Assembly (NCBI GenBank): GCA_018398765.1
Contig: JAHBMJ010000165.1
Span: 1-55,040 of the forward strand
Origin: Chromera velia
Lineage: Eukaryota > Sar > Chromeraceae
Direction: 5' to 3'
DNA length: 55,040 bases
Below, piece by piece: positions 1 to 9,367 of the stretch. Under the pieces are notes generated by a model. It did no database searches. It worked only from the letters and a program-made list of their open reading frames with translations, and was not told the origin of the DNA. Positions within the stretch are counted from its first letter, which is position 1. Every line of letters begins with the position of its first letter. The position numbers were made by a program, and so were the translations under genes.

Positions 1-549
1 TCAAATCTTACCTCAAATATCAAATATTTAAGGTTGAAGCTCAAATCAAATCAAATCAAATCAAATCAAATATAATCAAATCAAACATGGTCACTACTAG
101 CCTAGCACTTATCCAACTGGTGTAGTATATATGCTATCACGTATATACTAGCTAGTATATTAATACGTATACAATTTAAGGAGAAAACACGTGTATGCAA
201 AACTGGATGCAAAAAATAATGAGATCGCGATGGTGATCATGATGATAATGATGATTGAAATATTACATTTAGTATTATACATTCAATTAAATTTTTAGTA
301 AATGAATTTAATAATCTAGAATTCAATGCACTCGTCAATACAAGTATTCCATGAATTTGGATTCAAAGTTTTAGCAAATCAATCTAGAAATCAATTTAAA
401 CATTCCATGGATTATATATCAAAAGACGTACAGTCATTGACAATGACTCATTGTGAGTCAAACTAGGAGTCAAAATGGATTAAAAGATTTGGTACGTTAA
501 AAACAGGTCCCATGCTCGACCAGAAGAACGCATTGAGGAAGGAGGCACT
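1..549. other. AT-rich intergenic stretch with a TCAAA microsatellite
   Basis: No coding frame is recognisable. A (TCAAA)n array lies at about 43-71, followed by AT-rich sequence with many short ATT/TAA runs. It is the downstream flank of the minus-strand gene whose stop codon is at 550-552. Confidence 0.7.
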
Positions 550-3500
550 TTACAACGCGCTTGAACTGCCTGTGAGTGCCACTTCTCCCTCTGGTGTTCC
601 TTCCCTGTTGCCTGTCTTCATGGAGCTGGCGACAGGCTTATGAGCAACGCTGAAATCTTTTCCAAATCTTGCGCGTAAGTCTAGCCAGGTGGACAGAGCA
701 AACGCAGTGGCAAAGCTCAAGCGTTCACTGTTGACGGAGAACCCACCCTTTCCTCCGGCATGGGGCGCCGCATCCGGCTCTGAGGACCCCCCGGCGCCCT
801 CACTCTGTCTGCCAGCGTGCAGTTGCAGCTGTGCGAGAGAAAATTTGGACTTCACCAGCTTCACCTCCTCGCTGTTCTTTGCTTCTGATGCTACAGGTTC
901 ACTCCCCCCCTCTCTCGATGCGTCACCCTCCATGGGACTGACCTCCCACGCTGCAAACTTCCTCCCTCTCAAGTCGCCGACGTCCTCAAGGGCCACTCGG
1001 AGGTCCTCTGTGTCAACCCACGCAGCCGCATCCACCTCCTCGGCCTGCAGAGCGAGACGCGGCTCTGCGTCTCCTGCTTGACGCGGCAGGCGCGCTCGGA
1101 AGAAGACCACCTGCATGCGTGCGGACAGGCAGAGATACAGCCAGGCTGGTGGTGAGGCAAGTCAGCCGCTCTGTCTGTCTGTTTGTTTGTCTGCCTCCCT
1201 GTCGTTGCAATCTGCCTGTCTGCTTGCATTTCTGTCTGTCTATCCGTCCGCATTTCTCTGTGCACCGTCATCAGAAGTGTTCCCTTTCTGTCTCCTCCTC
1301 TCCCTCCAACCGTTCACTTTGAGCGTCAAAAATCGGATCTATGCAAAGTCTGTGGGCTGCGTGTATGGTTTCTCTCCTTCAGATCATTCCGTGACGAGAC
1401 CAAACGAGTGATGGACTGACTGACTGAATGTATGTATCAAACACATGCTCACGGGTTGACTCTGTGACGAATGAGCAGACCGGCTGGCTCCCTATTGAAT
1501 GCATGGCTCCCTCCACCCACGCACCAGGTGGTGTCTGACAGGCAGCCCGACTTCTACTTGCACGGGAAATGCAGACTCCCAAAGGGCGAACGGCTGCAGA
1601 TCTGAGGGCTGCAGAGTGACACCAACTTCCTCTTGACATTCTCTGCAGGCAGGCGGGCAAGCAGGCAGCCACCTCAGTGTGCATGCAGGTTTAGCGGAGA
1701 GAAAATCAATCATGGGGGAGAGGACGGAGGGGGGCACTTTGCACTGTTGCAGGTGACGACAGGTCGAATAACGGGTGCCAGGGGAGGGGTCTCAGTGAGC
1801 TTCATCGGCCTTGCAGCGAAGTTTGTCTCTTTCTTCTCCTCACACCGAGAGGCATGGCGTGCGCCGTATACGGTAGCAGGTGGGGAACACTCAGGCCGTC
1901 TTGAACGGAAAGCATTGAGTGCACCATGATTTTTTCCACACACGCAAGAGACAGCAAGAAAGGGAGAGCCGCCTGAGAGAGCGCGCGCGCGAGAGAGAGA
2001 GACAGAGAGAGAAAGAAAAGACAGACAGACTTGAGCGACAGGGGAGGAAAATGACGCACACGCAGAAACACGCACACGCGCAGGCAGAGGGAGAGAGAGA
2101 GAGTGGAAGAGATCAGACGTGGCAAATGTCACACGGGGACACCAATAGAGGCAGTCACAGAGAGCGAGGTGACATAGTAGGATCGAACTCAGAGAGACGA
2201 ATAGACAGATAGAAGCGTTCAAAAACAGCGAGATAAAAGGGAAACAAATAGATGGGGTCATTGACCACGACCCGCTGGCGTTCCTCATTTCCCTTTTATT
2301 GATGTGAGGGATCGCCAGCAGAGAAGGACCGACTTTCATGGATCTCATTCTCAATCAACAAGGGGAGACAAAGAGTTTTCGATCGACTTATTTTCAATTG
2401 TCCCGCCTTGTTCACAACTCAAGATCATATCCTGCCGTGCAAAGCCCCATCTTCGAGTTCAACATCACTTCATCCGCAGCAAACGCTGAACGTCAGGTCA
2501 ACAAAAAAACAGAAATGATCGCACAACGGAAGCCGCACACTCACTTCCCGCAGCGAAAGAGAGGTAGGTCAGACGGTATCTAAAAACCTTATTCATTCCG
2601 TCAGCAGCTGCCAAGCAGCCTGCTCCATGCACCAAAAGCTTTCTGCTTAATTCGTCTGGCTGACCGAATGGCAGTCTGCACGACATCTGCGTCCACGTCT
2701 TCCTCGAAGGACCCCCCTGCACATACATACATGTACATTTAAAAAAAAACAGACGTGCAACAACATATATCTCTCACACGCAGACGCGAATGCAGGCGCA
2801 GAACCGTGTATGCTCGCTCACACGCATAAGTGCACCAAGACAGAAGAAAGAGAGGGGGGGATCAGGCGAAGGTGCGAACCCAGCCAAGAGATGGAAAAAG
2901 GGGGGGGGGGGGGCGGAATAGGATTTCCGAGCAGCAATGGGGGAGGAGGAGAATGCTAGCGAATTGGAGAACTTCAGGGAGCAGTGTGGACCTGTTGCAT
3001 GGAAAGTCACTGACAGACAATCCGACGGCTAGGAGACGAGGAGATGGAAAAAGAACATTCAACATAACACATAACATAAACTTAGGCGTCCTTTTTTTCA
3101 AAGGACATTTCCTTCTGCTGTGCATGTACCTGGAAGCACCCAGACATGCGGAAAGGTCCTCATGTGTTTGCTTCTTCGAGTGACGAGGGCGCTCTGCCCG
3201 TCTGCGCTTTCGATGAGGACAGAGACTGCGAGCATCACTTTCTGCCTCTTCAGGTCTTTCGGATCCGTCTCCCTCATGAGTTTCTCCCTCAGTACCGAAT
3301 CTTCATGCACCCTCTGGATCGGACAATTGAAGTAGTTTCCGAATGGCAAGTGACCAGCAAACGCTACTTGCGCAGTCGGCTCCACTTCCCCAAGCCGCCG
3401 TGCGAGGTGTCCGTCGTCAAACCCGTGAAAAACGTCTTCAATGAAAATCCCCCATTGGCCGTTTCTCTTTGCAATCTCCACTGCCGCCACTTTTTTGTTA

Positions 3501-3754
3501 AAGTCATCCTGGTTAATTGGTACGCCGAAGGAGCTCATGATACTCGTCGAGAATCCAGGCTCCACGAATTTTGCCTCCCCCTTAAACCATATATGAACGG
3601 ACATCTTCAGATCTCTTGTTTGGAGACGGGCGCGCTTTCGGAATTTGGCAAATGAGTGCGAGCTACTTGACAAGAACGGACTCCCACTGTGAAATGCCGA
3701 GGCCTGTAGGAGCAAACAAGCACTCAAGGCAATTGATGGTGCACGCAGGAACAT
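550..3754 (-). CDS. NUDT17-like Nudix hydrolase, four exons, probable plastid leader
   Basis: Nudix enzymes hydrolyse nucleoside diphosphates linked to another moiety; the substrate here is unknown. Exons on the minus strand are 3130-3754, 2665-2716, 1525-1642 and 550-1110, giving about 451 residues. Phases agree at all three introns. Exon 1 ends in HVWVLPG, exon 2 starts GGSFEEDVDADVVQTAI, and exon 3 starts RECQEEVGV. Spliced together they form the Nudix box, with its RE..EE.G core intact; the first half is about one residue longer than the textbook spacing. Exon 4 carries a typical late Nudix strand (VVFFRARLP) and EEVDAAAW. The first ATG in frame is at 3754; the frame upstream of it lacks an ATG. 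The N-terminus MFLRAPSIALSACLLLQASAF looks like a signal peptide. The order of N-domain then Nudix fold, and the PHVWVLPGG region, resemble NUDT17. Exon 4 could continue past a cryptic donor, so the exact C-terminus is uncertain. Confidence 0.82.
1160..1250. repeat. Degenerate (CTGT)n in the third Nudix intron
   Basis: Imperfect CTGT/CTGC tetranucleotide array between exon 3 (ending 1525) and exon 4 (starting 1110). It creates spurious Cys/Leu/Ser/Val-rich frames on one strand and Arg/Gln/Thr/Asp frames on the other. Confidence 0.8.
1960..2105. repeat. (GA)n and (CA)n low-complexity tract
   Basis: Purine-rich GAGA and CGCACA runs inside the second intron of the Nudix gene. They explain the long frames of Arg/Glu or Leu/Ser repeats there. 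Confidence 0.8.
3605..3754 (-). other. Bipartite plastid-type targeting leader of the Nudix gene
   Basis: Residues 1-20 have a short basic start and a hydrophobic core (IALSACLLL) ending in Ala-Ser-Ala. Phe21 follows directly, giving ASA|F. Residues 21-50 are rich in Ser, Arg and Lys and contain no acidic residue until Asp48. This is the known pattern for proteins entering red-algal-derived complex plastids, where Phe at +1 of the transit peptide is a key residue. The conserved enzyme part seems to begin near Met51 (position 3604). Plastid import is inferred; a secreted or mitochondrial product is possible. Confidence 0.6.
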
Positions 3755-4366
3755 GCAGGGCACGGAGCAACAGTCATTGACTCGCTGGAGACAGCTTCCT
3801 TCCCGAGGAAGGTAAGTAAACTGCAACAACGGTCATCTAAAAGAACAGAAAGCCCCGGGCCTCCCTAGTAGAGCGCAAGAATCAGGGAAATTCACGATAC
3901 GAAAAAACCCATTGGACATGATTCGGTCTTCTTTCCGCCACGACAGGATGTAAATCTGATTCCAATGATTCGGGGGACTCATCGGCAAGATACCATGACA
4001 CGCGTTCACCCCATGCATTTCCGGCCGGCACGATTTTTGACGCCGGCCGGCATCCGACCGGCCGCCGAATTCATGCATTTCGCCCTGAGCCGAATAATCG
4101 GCTCTCCACCCCCGGTGGAACCATATCCGCACCGCGAGAATGAAGCTCCATGTGATCGACCTCCAAGAGGTTCCTTCACAATTTGTCCTCCACTGAGTAG
4201 CCAGCATTGTTGAAAGCGCAGTTCAGCCAGGTTGTTTTTCTCGGTGTGACCCCCTTTTGCAGAGGAGAGTACTTTTGCACTCTGCAGAGAACTACGCAAC
4301 CTCCTTATCTTTCTCTTCCGTCTCGATCCTTCTGAGTAACGTCCTTCCGTTTCTCAAAGTGTGAAG
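3755..4366. promoter_or_regulatory. Divergent intergenic region between the Nudix gene and DUS2
   Basis: About 610 bases separate the two start codons, which point away from each other, so both promoters should lie here. There is no obvious TATA box. A GC-rich cluster of short palindromes at 4013-4079 repeats CCGGCC/GGCCGG several times and is bracketed by ATGCATTT at both ends. It could be a protein-binding or hairpin element; its function is unknown. Confidence 0.5.
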
Positions 4367-7300
4367 ATGGATTACCATCATGAGGCACTCGACTATCGAA
4401 ACAAGTACATCCTTGCTCCAATGGTTCGCATCGGAGTTCTTCCTTTCCGCTTGGAATGTCTCAAGTACGGTGCCGACCTCGTTTACTCAGAGGAAATCAT
4501 TGACAGGCGTATTTCAGAGACTGTGCGACGTGAGAATTCTGACTTTCCGGGACTGATTGAGTATATTCATGTGAAGGACAAGGCACTAACCTGGTCAACC
4601 TGTGAGGCAGAGAAAGGGAAAGTCGTGCTTCAGTTGGGCACGGCCTCAGCGGTGGGGGCGCTGAAAGCAGCGATGACCGTTGCAAGGGACGTTGCCGCGA
4701 TTGACATCAACATGGGATGTCCCAAAGGATTCTCGACGAACGCGGGAATGGGGGCAGCGCTTTTGAAGACTCCCGAAATCTCGAGTGATATTTTGAAGAC
4801 GTTGAGACGGAACCTTCCGTGCCCAGTGACATGCAAGATTCGGCTTCTTGAGCCGGATCTCCCTTTCGAAAAGACACGCGATTACCTCCGAATGTGCGAA
4901 CAAAGCGGAGCAGTGGCTATCGGTGTGCACGCCCGGCTGAAGGAAGATCGGCCTCGTGTGCGTGCCCGTTGGCCTGTCTGGGCCCTTCTGAAGGATTCCA
5001 TTTCCGTTCCGTTGATAGCGAACGGAGACTTCTTCTCTTCCTCAGATGTCGGAGCTTTCCTCTCTTGTCATGCCGGCTCTGTGGACTCGATCATGGTAGC
5101 TCGAGGTGCGATGTGGGATCCGTCGGTGTTTTGGAAGATGAAGAGGGACCACCCACTGACGCCGGGGGGGGGACCGCCTGTGGGTCCTGTGAGGACAGAG
5201 CCGTCTAGGACGGATGTGTGGGGGGATGTAGTGAGAAGGTGAGTCATTTTCTTAAAGAAGAAAAGTCAGAACGTGCAATCCTTTCAGGAAGTTCAGAGAA
5301 TCAGAAGGGAGCCTCCTCCCTCCCTCCCTGTAATCCCAGAATGCCTGGCAGTCGGGGAAAGAAGTGAGTCAGAGTAGAACAGAGGCGATGCTGTTTGTTT
5401 CTTCGGCCGCTTCCCCCCGTGTCTCTTCCTTTCCTCCCTCGTCTATCTCTCATCATGTTCATACATATTCATGCGTATCTGTATTTGCGTATGCCAATCA
5501 CTGTAAACGATTTATTTCTTAATGCACGTATGATTTGGGAGTGACCGATCAAATGTTTTCTTTCAGGCACGTGACGCGATGACTGAATGGAACTTTTTGA
5601 GGCCGTTTGTTTAGTAAGAAAGTCAACCAGTATCTTATATGCCCTTGGGCAGAACGATGTGAACGAACGAGAAAGAAGCACCGCACCCCTGGTAGACTTT
5701 CTAAGGACCTGCATTACTTGCTGCATGAAATACTCTCTCTACTTCTCTTGAAAGAATTCTTTGTGCATGAAGAAGATCTGTCGTTGAAATAAATATCGAC
5801 TCCCATGCCGTCCTCGGTTGTGGAGGGACGAAAGGCTTTCAATCCCGCAGAAAGCTTTGGATCCATCCGGCAGGACAGGGTCATCTCGTTTCCGTTCTGT
5901 TCCTGCAGCAGTAAAGCAACGGGGGTGCTTCAGAACACGAAGGGAATTTTCACTTCAAATTAATCTGAAAATGGTCTTCTTGCTCGCAGGTGCGTGGAGT
6001 GTAACAATCCTTTCCAGGCCACAAAGTTCACGATGCAAAAGATGACGGAAGAGGCCGGGATGACTCAGGAGTTCAAAGAGAGACTCACACAGACACGGAA
6101 CACTGAGGATATCTGCGACATTTTTGAAGTCAGTCAGGGGGGGGGGGGCGGGTCTCTCGACCTACTTTTTGGTTGCCGTGCGCGCATGGGATTTTGGATG
6201 GAGCTTTGTGCAACATGCATCGATGGATGGTCTCTTCCTTCCTTCCTCGATGTGTGGAGACTTTGTGTGGATTTAATTTTGTTGCCGCATGTCACTCTTT
6301 CTTCGCTTCTTTTTTCCTTTTTATCTGTGCTTCTGCCTGCCCACCTGTCTGCCCCCTGTCGGCAGTCAGTCACACAGTCTGTCTGTCTGCCTGTCTGTCT
6401 GTCTGCCTGTCTGTCTGTCTGCCTGCCTGCCTGCCTGCCTGCCCGCCTGTCTGTCTGTCTGTCTGTCTGGGCAGTGAAGGGCCGCAGGGTACGACTTAAG
6501 GCCTGGAGCTCTGGTACCCTTCCACTGAGAGCGCGCCAAAAGAAGAGAAGAAAACAGAAGAGAATGAAAGGAAGGCTCTGTCTGTCCATCTGTGTCTGTC
6601 TGTCTGTGTCTGCTTGTTCGTGTGTCTGTCTGTCTGTCTGTCTGTCTGCCTGCCTGTCTGTCCGAAAGAAAGGAAGCGTTTCGGACAAAGTGAAGTGAAG
6701 AAAAGACGATATTGTCTGTCTGTCTGGATGGATGGATGGATGGATGGATGGGTGGCTGTTTTTTTTGTTGGGCCTTGATTTGTTGCTCTTTGTCTTTTAG
6801 TCTCGACCTACCTTCTTCTCTGTCGTCCTCTGTACTTGTCGTCTCCCTCGCTGTTTCCTTCTGCATCTCTTTCTGACTGAGTCTGATCCAAATGATCTCA
6901 ATCGCGGCCTCTCGCTCCGCTTTGATGAAAAGAGAAACGCAGAGCTGAGTACTCGTGCGCGCAGGCTGCATGCCTCTTTCCTAAATCATTTTCGGTGTGG
7001 TTGGGTGGGGAAGCGGCGTTTGAGAGCGGACAAGCGCTTTTCATTTCATATCGATACAAAAAAAGAACCCCTTCCTCCCTTTCTACGCGGATATGATGCG
7101 TGCAGGTGGGAGACTGGTATCGCGGGGCCCGACGAGAGCAGACAGTCCCCTTCCCCCCCCATGCGCATACTCTAAACTACTACAAGAAGCTGCAGGATGA
7201 TTGGCCTGGCCTGGTTCGTCGGCAAATGGAGGAGCGGGAAGCTCTCCTGGAAGAAACCGAAAAGGGGAGAGAGGAAAATCCTGCAAGGGGGGATGACGTA

Positions 7301-7642
7301 AGGGAGGGGGGGCAGAAGAGAAGAGGAGGGTTTACAGACGAGGAAGAGAAGAAAGAGGCAGATTCACTGTTTGCTGCTCAGAAAACGGCTGAGTGTTCCT
7401 CTATGAAGGACGTCTGTCCTCATCAAGGAGAGGCTCCGAATCCTGTTCCTGTCGCTTCCTCTTCGTCTTCCGGTTCGTTCTCCTCGACAGGCTCTGATTC
7501 GTCTCCCCCAGTGGTGAGAAAACGTCCAAAGATCAATAGCTCACAGGAGGAGGATCAAGGAGACGGGGAAGCGGGAAAGCAAGTCGCACAGTTTACTGAG
7601 GATGGAATGGAAGACGAGAAAGCCGAGGGCAAGGCCAGGTAA
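4367..7642 (+). CDS. DUS2: tRNA-dihydrouridine synthase, DUS2 type, three exons
   Basis: DUS2 is an FMN enzyme that reduces uridine 20 in the D-loop of cytosolic tRNAs. Exons are 4367-5238, 5990-6128 and 7106-7642, for about 515 residues with matching phases. The start is the ATG at 4367 (MDYHHEALDY); the GTG two codons upstream is not needed. Visible family motifs are the N-terminal APMVRIGVLPFR, DLVYSEEI, the catalytic-Cys loop NMGCPKGFSTNAGMGAALL, the VHARLKEDRPR segment, ANGDFFSS and MVARGAMWDPSVF. Exon 2 gives the helical-domain segment CNNPFQATKFTM and ends in EDICDIFE. Exon 3 opens with VGDWYRG and NYYKKLQDDW, then becomes acidic and Ser-rich. Human DUS2 has a C-terminal double-stranded RNA-binding domain; none is recognisable here. 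The stop TAA at 7640 overlaps a possible donor (AG|gtaaat), so a further exon cannot be excluded. Confidence 0.9.
6350..6752. repeat. (CTGT)n and (GGAT)n arrays in the second DUS2 intron
   Basis: TCTG/CCTG arrays occupy about 6375-6470 and 6590-6662, and a short GGAT array lies at 6725-6750. All are within the intron 6129-7105. They generate Ser/Val/Cys/Leu frames on the plus strand and Thr/Asp/Arg/Gln frames on the minus strand that are not genes. Confidence 0.9.
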
Positions 7643-8862
7643 ATCTGATCACAGACATCACGGTACAAGTTGATTGCAGAAGCCTCGGCCTGGCCTAGGC
7701 AGATTTCTCCGAGTCCCCGACGGCTAGCCCGACGGTTCCAGGGCTGGAATCCAGGCCCTAGTTCAATGGCTAGCCATCTTTCGGTAGTGCTGAACACAAG
7801 TATATATGCTTGGAATTAAACATTTAGTTCAGAGGAAATTGTTGAGCTTTTTTTTTTCAGTACATCTTAGAGTGCATAGGTTTCGATGATGTTCGATCAG
7901 ATAACTATGAAACACACTAACTATCACGACCTAGTAATTTTAGTTTAAATATTACGGTTGAATACATATTTTACTAAAATTTGATAATTAATTCATATCT
8001 ATATAGGTTTTTTTTTCTTAATTTGTTTGAACTTTGAAGTCACTGAATTTAATTGAAAAAAATAAATGCACGCATTTATATACGCATTTAATTTAATAAT
8101 TAGTATTATATAGATCAATGGTTTTCATTGTTAGTAACTGACATGCAGCTAAAGAAAAGGGCAGACTATCTTTTTTTGACTGACTGTTATGTGAATCAGC
8201 CTTCAATCAGGCTTGTGCAGGTATGTTTCTTACCGTGTGAAACGAACGGTTACGAACCTTCGCAGCTCTTTGCTCACAGTTTTCATGATTTTATCCATCG
8301 GGTGTATTAATAAAATAGGTGCATCAGCTAGTGCATCAGATGCATCTGGTACAAAAAAGGTATAAGTTACCGTACAACTGTTACAACTTGTTGGCTAGCT
8401 TGTCTGAGCTTTGTCGGATCCTTGTCGGTTTGCACATTTTCTGACATACATCGTTTCAAAACCTTATAATAAAAACTTATTAAGTTATATAATGCTGCAG
8501 GTAGCTTTCAGACTTTCAAGTTTCAAATTTTTAAAAAAAAAAAAATGTTTAGTGGGATATGTTCTAAGATTTCGCTCAGACTTCTCTTTACTTTATTGTT
8601 GAAGACTTTGGCTAGGGTTCGGACCTGGGTTTCAGTGCTAAGTAAAAATGGCGGCCCATCGTTTAAAAAAAAATCAGACTCAAAGCAAAAATTTTAGCTT
8701 AAAACATAGTTACGAGTCAGAAGCTTCAAGTTGCATTTAAAACGAGTCTGTAACCAGGTCTGTAAAGCTTATTTGGGGTCCACACATGCAGTCTGATTTT
8801 ATCTAACTGCATCCAACTCATAAAATGGCGGATTCAATCGAATCCCCCCCCAGCGACTAAGT
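7643..8862. other. AT-rich convergent intergenic region, no gene seen
   Basis: The base composition drops sharply to AT-rich after the DUS2 stop. No splice-compatible coding frame or known RNA is visible. It separates the 3' ends of DUS2 (plus) and the giant gene (minus). Confidence 0.6.
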
Positions 8863-8949
8863 TTAAAAATCAGCAACACCCTTATTGACCAAATCGGGTT
8901 GACCAAGGGTTGGGCTGATATTGCCCGTGTGTTCTGTCGAACAACAACA

Positions 8950-9367
8950 GGTCGATTGGGAGCCAAGGGGCGTTAGGTTGTTCTTCAAAATCAAATCACT
9001 CGCAGGTGAAAGAGGAGATATTTCTCCAACGTCCTGCTCCTCCTCTTCCTCCTCAGAGTCTTTCTCTGACTCCAACTCTAACTCTTTGTTCCCCTTTCTC
9101 CCATACTTCGACGAATTTCGTGACGAAGCGACAGCGGACGCGGCACAACGACAGGTCGATTGGGAGCCAAGGGGCGTTAGGTTGTTCTTCAAAATCAAAT
9201 CACTATCGTCTCTTCGCAGGTGAAAGAGGAGATATTTCTCCAACGTCCTGCTCCTCCTCTTCCTCCTCAGAGTCTTTCTCTGACTCCAACTCTAACTCTT
9301 TGTTCCCCTTTCTCCCATACTTCGACGAATTTCGTGACGAAGCGACAGCGGACGCGGCCTGCTTGTC
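8950..9367. repeat. 204-bp tandem duplication over the 3' end of the giant gene
   Basis: The block starting GGTCGATTGGGAGCC at 8950 recurs at 9154. The two copies are nearly identical except for a 10-base insertion (atcgtctctt, plus strand) in the second. On the minus strand both encode the acidic segment with [16 protein letters not shown]. The insertion creates Lys-Arg-Arg-stop at 9203, so the copy at 8950-9153 now lies after the stop. Confidence 0.85.
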
